A stretch of DNA of 64,000 nt. It comes from an uncultured Dehalococcoidia bacterium (GTDB taxonomy: Bacteria > Chloroflexota > Dehalococcoidia > Lucifugimonadales > CAJWER01). Positions 1 through 8,567 of this stretch are shown here, piece by piece. Location of the stretch: contig OY282442.1 of NCBI GenBank assembly GCA_958296115.1, positions 2,276,943-2,340,942 of the forward strand, written 5' to 3'. Numbering within the stretch: the first letter of the stretch is position 1; each line of letters starts with the position of its first letter. The position numbers were made by a program, and so were the translations under genes. The notes under the pieces are model-generated. The model did not search any database, had not been told where the DNA came from, and worked only from the letters and a program-made list of their open reading frames with translations.

Positions 1-681
1 CACGCTCGGCGCTTCGACCATGAAGTCGCTCGTCCTGGTAACCGCGCTGGTGACCGTTTCGGGGTCTCCGACCCACCACATGGCCGTCGCGTACTTGTGT
101 ACGCCCTCGTCGTAGAGCAGCCCGCCGGGATTGAGCGTGGGGTCGCGCCGCCAGGCTAATGAGTCGGGCGCGATCCTGAAAGCGCCGGACGCGCCCTCCA
201 AGTTCGTCAGCACCACTCGCATCCGCACCATGTTGGGTTCGCCTATCGCGCCGCTGTCCAGCAGCTCCTTCGCCTTGACGAGCGGAGGGTAGTACAGGAA
301 GTTCTCGGTCACGCGGAAGAACGTGTCCGCGCGGTCTGCCGCCTCGGCGACGCGGTCGGCTTCCTCGACGCTCACGGCTATGGGCTTCTGGCAAGATACA
401 TGCTTGCCGGCCTCGAGGGCGGCTATCGACTGGTCGGCGTGGAGATAAGTCGGGGTCAGCAGCTCCACCGCGTCTATGGCGGGGTCGCGCAGGACGTCGT
501 CGTAGCTGGTGTATATCTTGGGGCTGATTCCCCACTCGGCTGCTCTGCTCTCCGCACGCTCGCGCACGGGGTCGCACAGGGCCGCGACCTCGCAGCCCTC
601 GTGCTCCAGGTAGCCGGGCGCGTTGAGCTGGGATATGGCGCCGCACCCGACTATTGCGAGGCGGACGGGGGCGCGTCGAAT
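1..681 (-). CDS. Gfo/Idh/MocA-family oxidoreductase, 3' part beyond window
   Basis: An NAD(P)-dependent sugar or cyclitol dehydrogenase-like protein; 227 residues are visible and no stop is reached before the window edge. The Rossmann motif reads AIVGCGA (residues 9-15). The family's EKP catalytic-lysine motif appears as QKPIAVS (98-104), so the lysine is kept. No ATG, GTG or TTG lies in frame near the N-terminus. The best start is an ATT at 681, placed 8 nt after a GGAAGGAG Shine-Dalgarno that lies inside the last codons of the upstream M20 peptidase. It follows that gene directly and is probably co-transcribed with it. The substrate is unknown. Confidence is high for the family and low for the exact start. 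Confidence 0.85.
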   Translation of the reverse strand, partial: MRRAPVRLAIVGCGAISQLNAPGYLEHEGCEVAALCDPVRERAESRAAEWGISPKIYTSYDDVLRDPAIDAVELLTPTYLHADQSIAALEAGKHVSCQKPIAVSVEEADRVAEAADRADTFFRVTENFLYYPPLVKAKELLDSGAIGEPNMVRMRVVLTNLEGASGAFRIAPDSLAWRRDPTLNPGGLLYDEGVHKYATAMWWVGDPETVTSAVTRTSDFMVEAPSV

Positions 682-686
682 CGGAC

Positions 687-1766
687 TTACTCCTTCCTCA
701 GCATGGCCTCGCAGAGGTGGGCGGCGTCCACGAGGTCGGGGATGGTTACGTATTCGCGGACGGTGTGCATGTTGTGGTCGGCCATGCCGACGACGACGGC
801 GTTTATGCCGTTCTGGTTGAAGATGTTGCCGTCGGAGCCGCCGCCGGTCGGCTTCATGGTCGGCTCCATGCCGAGGCCGCGTATCGCGTCCTGGATTCGG
901 ACCATCAGCGGGTTGTCGCCCTCTATCCTGTACCGCTCGAACTCGGTCGTGAAGTTGGCCTCGATATTGGCGTCGGGGAACAAGGCCCGGACCTTGGCGA
1001 GCGCGCCGTCCATCTGCTGATGGATGTCGTCTATGGCCTCGAGGTTGATGCTCCTGAACTCGCCCACGACCGTCGCTTTCTCTGGGACGGTGTTCCTGGT
1101 GGAGCCGCCCTCGATGGCGCCCACGTTGAAGGTGGTCTCGCCGTCGAGCCGGCCCTGGGGCAGCCTGGTTATCATCTCGGCTGCGACGCGGATGGCCGAG
1201 ATGCCTTTTTCCGGCTCGACGCCCGCGTGAGCGGCGCGGCCAGTGACGGCGAGCTCGAAGCCTATGTAGGTCGGGGCCGCGTTGGTGATCCGGCTTACAG
1301 GCCCTTCGCCGTCGAACACGATGGACTCGGCTGCGGTGATCATCGAGTAGTCGAGGTTGCGAGCTCCGAGCAGGCCCGGCTCCTCGGCCCTGGTGAAGCA
1401 TACCTGGATGGGAGCGTGGGCCGCGCCGTCGTCCCGGATGGACTGTATGCCTTCGAGTATGGCGGATACGCCGGCCTTGCAGTCGCCGCCGAGGATGGTA
1501 GAGCCGTCCGATACGATGCGGTCGCCGACGATGGACGGCTTGACCCCGCGGCCGGGCTCGACCGTATCCATGTGGGCCGACAGCAGCAGGGAGGCGTCGC
1601 CCTCGTCGCGGGCTATGATGTTGCCGTAGCCGTCGGCCTCGACGTGGAGGTCGAGCGCCTGGAGGCGGCGTGTGAGGTCCTCCGCGATCTCGTCCTCGTG
1701 ATGGGATGGGCTGTCTATGGCAACCAGGTCGAGGAAGGTCTGCACCAGCCGGTCTCGGTTGATCAT
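687..1766 (-). CDS. M20-family metallopeptidase (PepT-like)
   Basis: A 359-residue di-zinc peptidase or deacylase of family M20. The first metal motif is HMDTVEP (His65, Asp67). The bridging aspartate is in GGDCKAG (Asp95); relatives usually have DDK here, so the second Asp is replaced by Cys, while the aligned bridging Asp is kept. The catalytic glutamate pair is AEEPG (Glu128-129), the next ligand is in FDGEG (Asp152), and the last histidine is in HNMHTVREY near the C-terminus. It probably hydrolyses short peptides or N-acyl amino acids in the cytoplasm. It ends just upstream of a Gfo/Idh/MocA gene on the same strand. The ATG at 1766 is the natural start. Confidence 0.9.
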   Translation of the reverse strand: MINRDRLVQTFLDLVAIDSPSHHEDEIAEDLTRRLQALDLHVEADGYGNIIARDEGDASLLLSAHMDTVEPGRGVKPSIVGDRIVSDGSTILGGDCKAGVSAILEGIQSIRDDGAAHAPIQVCFTRAEEPGLLGARNLDYSMITAAESIVFDGEGPVSRITNAAPTYIGFELAVTGRAAHAGVEPEKGISAIRVAAEMITRLPQGRLDGETTFNVGAIEGGSTRNTVPEKATVVGEFRSINLEAIDDIHQQMDGALAKVRALFPDANIEANFTTEFERYRIEGDNPLMVRIQDAIRGLGMEPTMKPTGGGSDGNIFNQNGINAVVVGMADHNMHTVREYVTIPDLVDAAHLCEAMLRKE

Positions 1767-1867
1767 TCAGGGTCTCCTAGCGCTGTTTCCAAGTGGCTGA
1801 CATGACGTAGGACATCTCGTCTCAGCCTGGGAATCTGTCTATCGATCATGGTCAAGTGGCCGGAGCG

Positions 1868-2596
1868 CTAGCTGCCTTCAGGGACGATGATAGTATGGAC
1901 GCCGGCCCGGTCAGCGCGCTCCTGATCCCTGGTGTGGATGCGATAGCCGATGACGGCCGCCAGCGCGTCCTGCTGAAATACAGCGCCCAAGGCGTTGGCG
2001 GATTGCCTGACACGCTCGATGTCGTTCCTGTCGATGGTATTGGAAGCCTCGACTGCCACCCAGACCAAGGACCGATCGGTCTTGCGCTGGGCGCGCAGGA
2101 TGACGTCAGTCGCGTTGATACGGACTTCCTGTTCGTCTGAGATGACACCGCTATCGAGAGCGTCTTCGACCGGCTTGGCAAGCTCGGGGGCCATCTCCTG
2201 AAGGAGGGTGGTCATCATCCTCGCATGGCGAAGGCCAAGCTCCTGGCTCAGACGAGAGCGAACCATCTTGGGCATCCTCACTTCCAAGGCGAGCCCCTTC
2301 AGGCTCGCGACATCAGATTTCAGCCCTGTGGTGGTGGCATTCAGCTCTTCGACATTGGATTCGAGCCTAGCGGTGGTGGCATTCAGCTCTTCGACGCGGG
2401 ATTTCAACTCTATGGTATCCACCCTCAAGTCGGAGACGGCGGCTTCCACGCGCTCCAGGCGTACAGGCATACCCAGGAACTCGTCGGTGAGCAGCGCGCG
2501 CAGCAACAGCGTCTGAGCATCGGGGTTGGCCCGAAGCTCTTCGATGATGCGAGCCACCAAGGAATCGGGGTCTAGTTTTACAGATGGCGCGGCCAT
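1868..2596 (-). CDS. coiled-coil protein with PD-(D/E)XK-like C-terminal domain
   Basis: A 242-residue protein of unknown function. Residues about 48-100 form a heptad-rich coiled coil with two near-identical blocks, VEELNATTARLES and VEELNATTTGLKS. The C-terminal half carries an acidic strand pattern ending in VWVAVEASNTID, which looks like the core of a restriction-endonuclease-like fold seen in DUF3782-type proteins. No operon partner is obvious; it sits between the M20 peptidase and a Gfo gene on the same strand. It could be a nuclease-fold protein acting on DNA or a regulatory scaffold. I cannot assign a role beyond the domain layout. Confidence 0.7.
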   Translation of the reverse strand: MAAPSVKLDPDSLVARIIEELRANPDAQTLLLRALLTDEFLGMPVRLERVEAAVSDLRVDTIELKSRVEELNATTARLESNVEELNATTTGLKSDVASLKGLALEVRMPKMVRSRLSQELGLRHARMMTTLLQEMAPELAKPVEDALDSGVISDEQEVRINATDVILRAQRKTDRSLVWVAVEASNTIDRNDIERVRQSANALGAVFQQDALAAVIGYRIHTRDQERADRAGVHTIIVPEGS

Positions 2597-2647
2597 GACG
2601 TGGATTATACCATCATCGCCCGTCCGAGGTTCTGAGCGTCCAAGTCG

Positions 2648-3757
2648 CTACCTCACCGCGATGGGCTTGCCGGCGCGGGCCGATTCCAGGGCCGCCTCTA
2701 CGGTGGCGGCGATGGCGCGCCCTGCCCTGGCGTCCAGGGCCGTCGGGCCGCCGGTGTCTATGGCTTTGGCGAAGCTCTCCATCAGCAGGAAATCGCCCTC
2801 GTTGCCGACGCGCTGGTGGTACGGCCCCTTCGTCTGCCCGCGGTGATAGACCGCCACCTCGGGCCGGGATTCGTTCACCACCAGAGCGCCCTTCGACCCC
2901 AGCGCGGCTATCTTGATCATGGAGCCGTCCGGGTGGCCGCCGCTCCCGATACGGCCGATGGTAAGTGACCCCACAAGCCCACGCTCCATCTCCAGGGTCA
3001 CCGACGCCAGATCCTCGACGTCGTTGTCGACGTTGACTTGGTGGAAGTGCGAGGTTGCTCGCGCGAATACGCGCTCGACCTTCGCGCCGACCAACATCTG
3101 GATGTATGCCAGCGGGTATATCCCCTCTATCTTCAATTCCCCCATCGGATGCGCGCCCACGCCGCCGTCTCGGCCCGTCGCGTGGGCCGACTTCTGGTAC
3201 TCGTACCAGTCCATCGGCGGGTCGCCCGGCTTGCGGGATCCCTTGGGCGGGCCGGCGTCGGACGCGAAGTAGAAATCGACGTGAATGGCGCGGGGCTGGC
3301 CGATTGCGCCACCCGCGATTGCTTGGCGCGTTTGGACGAGCGACGGCATGAAGTTGCGGTTCCACATCATGAACCTGACGCCGCCGCGCTCGACCGCCTC
3401 GACCGCCCGGTCGCACTCCGCCACGCTGGTGGACATCGGCTTGTCCTGCACGACGTGAAGGCCAGCGTCGGCGGCGCGGACGGCAAGATCGCAATGCCGC
3501 TCGGCCTGGGAGCTGATGACTGCAACCTGCGCGCCGTACTCGGCAATCGCCTTCTCGACGTCGCGGACATAGGGCACGCCGAGCTCGTCCGCGAGCCGCG
3601 CATTGCGCTCGTGCGCCCACGCCTCCTGCTCCGCGTCGTCAGCCACCACCACCGGCTCGAACCGGGGGTGGGCCGCGACGCCGAGCGGCACGTAGGCGTG
3701 CTTGACCGCGCTGAGGGCGGCGAACTTGAACACGCCGCGGCTATCAGACCAGCTCAT
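2648..3757 (-). CDS. Gfo/Idh/MocA-family oxidoreductase
   Basis: A 369-residue putative NAD(P)-dependent dehydrogenase. The start is the ATG at 3757, 5 nt after GGAGG; an upstream in-frame ATG at 3796 has no such site. The N-terminus lacks the usual glycine-rich GxGxxG loop (it reads FAALSAVKHAYV), but the acidic strand end (VVVADD) and the motif QDKPMSTS, equivalent to EKP, are present. The C-terminal part has the usual family features, including MWNRNF and GDPPMDWYEY. The gene overlaps the next upstream Gfo gene by 14 nt, so the two are probably translated together and may act on one substrate. The substrate cannot be read from the sequence. Confidence 0.88.
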   Translation of the reverse strand: MSWSDSRGVFKFAALSAVKHAYVPLGVAAHPRFEPVVVADDAEQEAWAHERNARLADELGVPYVRDVEKAIAEYGAQVAVISSQAERHCDLAVRAADAGLHVVQDKPMSTSVAECDRAVEAVERGGVRFMMWNRNFMPSLVQTRQAIAGGAIGQPRAIHVDFYFASDAGPPKGSRKPGDPPMDWYEYQKSAHATGRDGGVGAHPMGELKIEGIYPLAYIQMLVGAKVERVFARATSHFHQVNVDNDVEDLASVTLEMERGLVGSLTIGRIGSGGHPDGSMIKIAALGSKGALVVNESRPEVAVYHRGQTKGPYHQRVGNEGDFLLMESFAKAIDTGGPTALDARAGRAIAATVEAALESARAGKPIAVR

Positions 3758-4712
3758 AGCGTCCTCCTTCCAGCCGCGCCGCCCTGCCGGACGCAATCGA
3801 CTCCATCGCGGCGACCGCCGTCTCCACGGCGGCCCGTCCGTCCGCGCCTGTGACGCTCGGCTCCCTGTCGTCCTCTATGGCATCCACGAATTCCTGGAGC
3901 TGCGCGAGCAGGTGCAGGCGGCCGCGGTCGGCGTCGAGGGACTGAGCGTTGCCGCCCCCGTACACCAGGTTCACGTCGTGGTGGTCGTCGGCGTATGCCG
4001 CGCCCCTGGACCCTATCAGCGAGAGGAAGTGGTAACCCGGCCCCATCGGCAGGCCGTCCGAGTAGTCGATGATCGACATGCCGCCGCCGGGGAAACCGAG
4101 ATGTATCTGCGCGTAGTCTGGCCGGTCGGAGCCATGCCCGGAGATATTGCGTGCGGTCGCGTACACCTCTGTGGGCGTTCCCTCGAACAGCCAGATAGCC
4201 AGGTCAAGGTCCTGGGCGAGACTGCCCTCGATCAGTGGTTGGCTTGTGACGCTCGGCGGCTCCCAGCGATGTACGCGCAGGAGGCCGGGTTCGCCCAGCT
4301 CCCCCGAGTCGAGGCTATTCCGCGCTGTCTGGCCGGCGGGCGCGAATCGAGCCGGATTTCCCGCCATTAGGCGCGCCCCGGACGACCGCGCCGCGGCGAT
4401 GGCCGCATCGGCGTCCGCCGTCGAAAGGGCTAGGGGCGGCTCCACCAGGACGTGTTTGCCCGCCTCGGCCGCCTTGATTGCAAGCTCGGCGTGGGTCTGC
4501 GCCGGCGTGTCGATAACCACGGCGTCGAACGAATCGGAGCGCCGGGCCAGCAGGTCGTCGAGGGAAGCGCCGTCCACCCGCGCTCCGAGCGCCTGGCGCG
4601 CCGTTGTCGGATCGGCGTCCGCTGCGGCGGAAAAGGCGGCCCGGCGCAGGCGCGAGGATACGGCGGCGTAGGATCCCGCATTGCCGCAGCCTATCAGCGC
4701 TATGCGTATCAT
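3744..4712 (-). CDS. Gfo/Idh/MocA-family protein lacking the EKP lysine
   Basis: A 322-residue member of the Gfo/Idh/MocA family. The nucleotide-binding loop is ALIGCGNAGSYA (5-16). At residues 91-93, where the family has the catalytic EKP motif (context GKHVLV...LALS), the sequence reads EPP, so the usual proton-transfer lysine is replaced by proline. The protein may therefore be a non-catalytic partner or use a different residue. It overlaps the VOC gene upstream by 4 nt (ATGA) and the next Gfo gene downstream by 14 nt, giving a tight three-gene translational unit. It could form a hetero-oligomer with the downstream paralogue. Confidence 0.85.
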   Translation of the reverse strand: MIRIALIGCGNAGSYAAVSSRLRRAAFSAAADADPTTARQALGARVDGASLDDLLARRSDSFDAVVIDTPAQTHAELAIKAAEAGKHVLVEPPLALSTADADAAIAAARSSGARLMAGNPARFAPAGQTARNSLDSGELGEPGLLRVHRWEPPSVTSQPLIEGSLAQDLDLAIWLFEGTPTEVYATARNISGHGSDRPDYAQIHLGFPGGGMSIIDYSDGLPMGPGYHFLSLIGSRGAAYADDHHDVNLVYGGGNAQSLDADRGRLHLLAQLQEFVDAIEDDREPSVTGADGRAAVETAVAAMESIASGRAARLEGGRYELV

Positions 4713-5143
4713 TCGTCCAGCTGCATCAGCTCCACCCAGTTGCCCTCCGGGTCCTGCAGGTAGCAGGCTGTCCGCCCGGGGGCAACGTCGGTGGGCGGGT
4801 TCATGATCTGCGCCCCATTCTTCGAGAGCTTGTCGAAGACCGCCTGGATGTCGTCCACGAGCAGCGAGAGATGCGCGCCGCCGAGCACGCTCCGCTCCTC
4901 GCTGCCCCGCGCGGCGGGAGGCGGGTTCAGGTACTGGATCAACTCCAGGATATGGTCGCCGCCGGCCGCTCCGAGAAGCGCGATTCGGAGACGCGCGTCC
5001 TCGTAGCCGATCACTTGGTCAATGCCCGGGCCGGTCCGCTCGTACTGGCGCTGGACCTCCAGCCCAACGACGTCCCGGTAGAAGCTTACCGCCTCGTCCA
5101 GGTCGCGGACGACGAACCCCGTGTGGTGCAGCCGCTTTATCAT
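4709..5143 (-). CDS. VOC (glyoxalase/epimerase) superfamily protein
   Basis: A 144-residue protein with two VOC beta-alpha-beta modules. It opens with HHTGFVVRDLDEAVSFYRD and later has GAHLSLLVDDI and CYLQDPEGNWVELMQ. The histidine near the N-terminus (HHTG) and the glutamate in WVELMQ fit the metal site of methylmalonyl-CoA epimerase or glyoxalase I-like enzymes. An AAGGAGG site lies 5 nt before the ATG. It is the first gene of the overlapping VOC-Gfo-Gfo unit, so it may isomerise or cleave a related substrate. The length is normal for the family. Confidence 0.85.
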   Translation of the reverse strand: MIKRLHHTGFVVRDLDEAVSFYRDVVGLEVQRQYERTGPGIDQVIGYEDARLRIALLGAAGGDHILELIQYLNPPPAARGSEERSVLGGAHLSLLVDDIQAVFDKLSKNGAQIMNPPTDVAPGRTACYLQDPEGNWVELMQLDE

Positions 5144-5152
5144 GGAGCCTCC

Positions 5153-5450
5153 TTATGAGAGTTGGTCTATGGTGGAGAGAGCTTCCCGACACGCTGCCTG
5201 AGCGTCCGTCACGGACTCGTCGTCCCACATGTAGAACCCGCTGCCGGACTTCACCCCGGTCTCGACCATGTCCTCGATGAGAGCGGGCGTGTCCCGGACG
5301 ACTCTATCACCGGGGATAGCTGCTCTACAATGTGCAAGATTGTATCCCAGCCTGCATGTCGAAGACCTCCAGGGGGGGCCTGCGATGGCGAGCCTGTGTC
5401 CGGCGCTGCTGGTTACCACGTGGGCATTGAGACGGTCGGGCGGCGACCAG
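5153..5450 (-). pseudogene. decayed C-terminal fragment of a 3-hydroxyacyl-CoA dehydrogenase
   Basis: The last 40 residues before the stop at 5153 contain PALIEDMVETGVKSGSGFY, which matches the closing segment of 3-hydroxyacyl-CoA dehydrogenases (RxGRKSGKGFYDY in typical members). About 60 residues upstream, HRLAIAGPP followed, after a one-base shift in a run of seven C's (near 5372-5378), by LEVFDMQAG matches the preceding conserved segment. The NAD-binding domain is absent; the Wzy-like gene begins to be read just upstream. I take this as a truncated, frameshifted remnant. The frameshift itself could be a homopolymer sequencing error, but the missing N-terminal domain could not. Confidence 0.55.
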
Positions 5451-5520
5451 CGGGGAGCGCGGACACCAGCACAGCCCACCAGATGCCCGGACTCGGCGCC
5501 GCGCTCGGCATGTGATGGGG

Positions 5521-7476
5521 TCATGGCCGCGCCGCCTCCCCATTCGCGTTGCGGGAAGCCGCTATTCGCTGGATGCTGAACGCCAGCCCAATGATGAAGA
5601 AGTGGCCCCAGTCTCCCATGAACGGACCGTTGTTATGCAGAAGGCTGTTGACTCCGTAGGCGGCCAGTCCACCGGCAACGCCGGCGATGAGGAGATAGAG
5701 AGCCTCATCGCGCGAGCGTATTACGAGCCTTGCGGAGTAGATCAACGATATCAGGATAAGAACGTAGAACAGGATAAGCAATATCAGGCCCGGAAACCCA
5801 AAGTACACGAGAATGTTCAGGAACTGATTATGCGGGGTATAAGCCAGAACGGTGTCCACTATCCGGGCATCCCACCCCGCGCTCACGTGTGAAGCGCTGG
5901 GATAGTATCTACCTGTTCCGAGTGGGTAGTCCAGAGAGTACCGCAATGCCGTGATTATCATGGGTATTCGGACTCGACTCGTCAAGTTGGAGAATCTCAT
6001 GATCCTATCACTCGACCTACTAAGCCCTACGTCGGAGGTATTGAGGACTATCCGCTTCACCCTCACGTCTCCGCCGGTCATCACCTCCTGGTCATTGGCG
6101 TCGGCGCCTGGGGCGGGATTGTAGTAGAGCGTCGCGGATGCGTCGTTCACCAGCGACGACTTGTCTCCAGCCGACGCCACAAGCTCTAGGTACCAGAACG
6201 TTACCCGCAAGTCGCGCACAATCACCTGGGGCACGGAGTACACCGCCCAGTTGTCCGCGTCAGCCTCGATTAGAATGGTGTCTCCCGGTCGCACACTCGC
6301 CAGCCGTTCTCGCTCCAGATCATCCGCCTCGGCCACCAGCGCCTGGTTCGTCCAGGGTTCCGACGTGTTGGTCTCCCACGCGGAGGCGTCGCGCGTGCTA
6401 ATCTGCCACTCTCCATCCGTGTCTATGCGAAAGGGTGGCCCTTCACGGAAGAGCGTCAGCGCTTTGCTGTGTGTCCAGCTGTACTGCACTTCTTCGTCGG
6501 ACAGGCCGATGGCGTCGCTGACATTAAATATGGGGTTGTATATAGCAATCAGGCAGGCGGCCACTAGTGGAACTGTGATGAACAGGCGCCGCCGAAGATG
6601 AGGTTCCACGACACAAGGCAGGAAGAAGAAGGCGGTGGCCAGCGTTCCAAGAATGGCGGAGCGAGTGGCGCTGGTGACCAGGGCCAGCACCATGGTCATC
6701 AGTATGACGAACGCCGCCGCGTAGTAGGCCCTCTGGGACGCCGCGCTATGCCCAAATGCATTGGAAATGACGGCGGCGAAAGCCAGCGGGACGCCGGTGG
6801 CGATCCGATAACTGAAATCGGATACGTCCGGGGAAAGCCCCGCCAGTCTACCCTCACCCAGGACCACACCCGGGGTTGCTTCTTTCAAGGTGGAGATAGA
6901 CAGCCAGACAGTCGAGAAGGGCTCGCCTATTCCGATTACGGCATGGCCGAACAGGGCGGACACGAAAGTCGCGAGTATTATTGCCGCCGCCGCGAGCGTG
7001 GCCCTGCGGACGCTGTCCACGGACAGATACGCCGCAAACAGGATACCGATGCCCATCACTATCTGACCCATGCGCTTCGGCACGAGTGTGTCAGTGAATA
7101 GATAGACCGCCAGCATCCACGTCAGCAGCAGCAACGACACCGCAATTATCGGAATCACCGGACGGAAGTCCTTGGCCGTGGCGAATATGGCGGCCGCGGC
7201 CCGCTTCCGCCATTCCCCCGAAGCTTCCGCTTCCGTACCTGTTACCCCTGCCCTGAGCAGAAAACGCAGCGCGGTATAGGACACTGCGAGCAAGACCGTC
7301 AAGAAGCCGAGAATTACGTTGGGCCCTCCAAGGGGCAGCGGAGCGCTGGCGAACCATAGATGGACGAAGATGGTCGCCAGCAGCAGGGCGAATATCAGCC
7401 GGGTTATCGAGTCGTGGCGGAGACCGTATAGCCTATCTCTATATCGGGACCCGGCCAGCGCGGCGGTCTTCAGCAT
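5521..7476 (-). CDS. O-antigen ligase/polymerase (Wzy-like) membrane protein
   Basis: A 651-residue polytopic membrane protein. Hydrophobic segments fill residues about 25-320 and about 560-650. Between them, at about 330-540, is a long soluble loop with beta-rich, sugar-binding-like sequence (GDTILIEADADNW, VTFWYLELVAS). The motif PHNQFLNILVYFG after the loop is the conserved region of the Wzy_C/O-antigen ligase family. It probably polymerises or ligates lipid-linked glycans on the outer face of the membrane. The ATG at 7476 overlaps the stop of the upstream glycosyltransferase by 7 nt. GC content is lower than in the flanks, as is common for surface-polysaccharide loci. The external loop is larger than usual. 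Confidence 0.8.
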   Translation of the reverse strand: MLKTAALAGSRYRDRLYGLRHDSITRLIFALLLATIFVHLWFASAPLPLGGPNVILGFLTVLLAVSYTALRFLLRAGVTGTEAEASGEWRKRAAAAIFATAKDFRPVIPIIAVSLLLLTWMLAVYLFTDTLVPKRMGQIVMGIGILFAAYLSVDSVRRATLAAAAIILATFVSALFGHAVIGIGEPFSTVWLSISTLKEATPGVVLGEGRLAGLSPDVSDFSYRIATGVPLAFAAVISNAFGHSAASQRAYYAAAFVILMTMVLALVTSATRSAILGTLATAFFFLPCVVEPHLRRRLFITVPLVAACLIAIYNPIFNVSDAIGLSDEEVQYSWTHSKALTLFREGPPFRIDTDGEWQISTRDASAWETNTSEPWTNQALVAEADDLERERLASVRPGDTILIEADADNWAVYSVPQVIVRDLRVTFWYLELVASAGDKSSLVNDASATLYYNPAPGADANDQEVMTGGDVRVKRIVLNTSDVGLSRSSDRIMRFSNLTSRVRIPMIITALRYSLDYPLGTGRYYPSASHVSAGWDARIVDTVLAYTPHNQFLNILVYFGFPGLILLILFYVLILISLIYSARLVIRSRDEALYLLIAGVAGGLAAYGVNSLLHNNGPFMGDWGHFFIIGLAFSIQRIAASRNANGEAARP

Positions 7477-8567
7477 TCGGGTATGATTTCCATGTACCGG
7501 TCGATCGAGGCTTCCGCGGAGTACGCGCTGGCCCTGGATACTAGGAGGTCCGGGGCGATTGGGGCGTCCAGGGTTTCGAGCATCGCCTTCGCCAGCGCGT
7601 GGTGGTCGCCCACCGGCGCGAGGCGCCCCCACCTACCGCCTTCCAGTATCTCTCTGGGACCGCTGGCGCAGTCCGTGCTGACCACGGGCGTTCCGCATGC
7701 CATCGCCTGGACAAGCACGTTGGGGAATCCTTCGTAAGTGGATGCCAGCGCGAACACCTTTGCCCTTGCCATGTACCCAAACGGGTTGACCTGGAACCCC
7801 GGAAAGTCCACTGACCGCTCGATTCCCAGCTTCCGTGCGAGCTCCAAGAGCCTGCCGCGCTCCGGGCCTTCCCCAAGCGTCACCAGGCGGGCGGGGCGCG
7901 ACTTCACCAGCTCGGCGAAGGCCTCGAGCAAAGTCGCATGTCCCTTGGTGGGCGTTAGGCGCCCCGCGGATAGTACCACGGGCGGGCCTGCGCCGCCGAA
8001 CCAGGGATGCTTCACCGGGGCCATCGCCTTCTCCGCGTGGTCGGGCCACACCACCGGGTTGTGTATGACGTGGACCTGGCGCGAAATGGCCGGAGCGCTC
8101 CTCTTGAGGTCGTCAGCAACTCCATGCGAGTTTACCACAACCACATCGGCGGATGACAGGAGACGCCTCTCCAACCTCAGCGTCACCCGGTCCTTCAAGG
8201 CTGCATTGGCGTATTCCATCGTGAAGGTATTCGCCCTCCGCGCCGCCACGGGAACGCGGCCTCCGAGCGCCCTCCTGGCAATCAGCGCGACCGTGTTGGC
8301 TTCGGGCAGCGTGGATATGAGCAGGCGCGGACGCTCTCGCCGCATGTATCGGAGCAGCCGGGGAAGACTCGTGAGACAGCGCCGGGAGTCCAGGTCTATC
8401 AGCCGCACACCGCCCGGCAGCAGGTCGAGATACGGCCCCTTTGCCTGGACGAGCGCCATGTCGACCGGCAACCCGCGCTGGGCAAGGCCTCTTGCGACGT
8501 CAAGCATGGCCCGCTCTGCGCCGCCGCCATCGAGGGACGGCATGTACAACGCTACCGGGCGTCTCAC
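7470..8567 (-). CDS. GT4-family glycosyltransferase
   Basis: A 365-residue retaining glycosyltransferase with a GT-B fold. The N-terminal domain has PSLDGGGAERAMLDVA, a common acceptor-side motif. The C-terminal domain has the nucleotide-sugar motif EGFPNVLVQAMACGTPVV followed by the SGPREIL segment (the E-x7-E pattern). The start is the GTG at 8567, which overlaps the stop of the upstream glycosyltransferase (GTGA); no better start lies downstream. It is the middle gene of a three-gene polysaccharide unit and hands on to the Wzy-like gene with a 7-nt overlap. Donor and acceptor sugars are unknown. Confidence 0.88.
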   Translation of the reverse strand: MRRPVALYMPSLDGGGAERAMLDVARGLAQRGLPVDMALVQAKGPYLDLLPGGVRLIDLDSRRCLTSLPRLLRYMRRERPRLLISTLPEANTVALIARRALGGRVPVAARRANTFTMEYANAALKDRVTLRLERRLLSSADVVVVNSHGVADDLKRSAPAISRQVHVIHNPVVWPDHAEKAMAPVKHPWFGGAGPPVVLSAGRLTPTKGHATLLEAFAELVKSRPARLVTLGEGPERGRLLELARKLGIERSVDFPGFQVNPFGYMARAKVFALASTYEGFPNVLVQAMACGTPVVSTDCASGPREILEGGRWGRLAPVGDHHALAKAMLETLDAPIAPDLLVSRASAYSAEASIDRYMEIIPEC

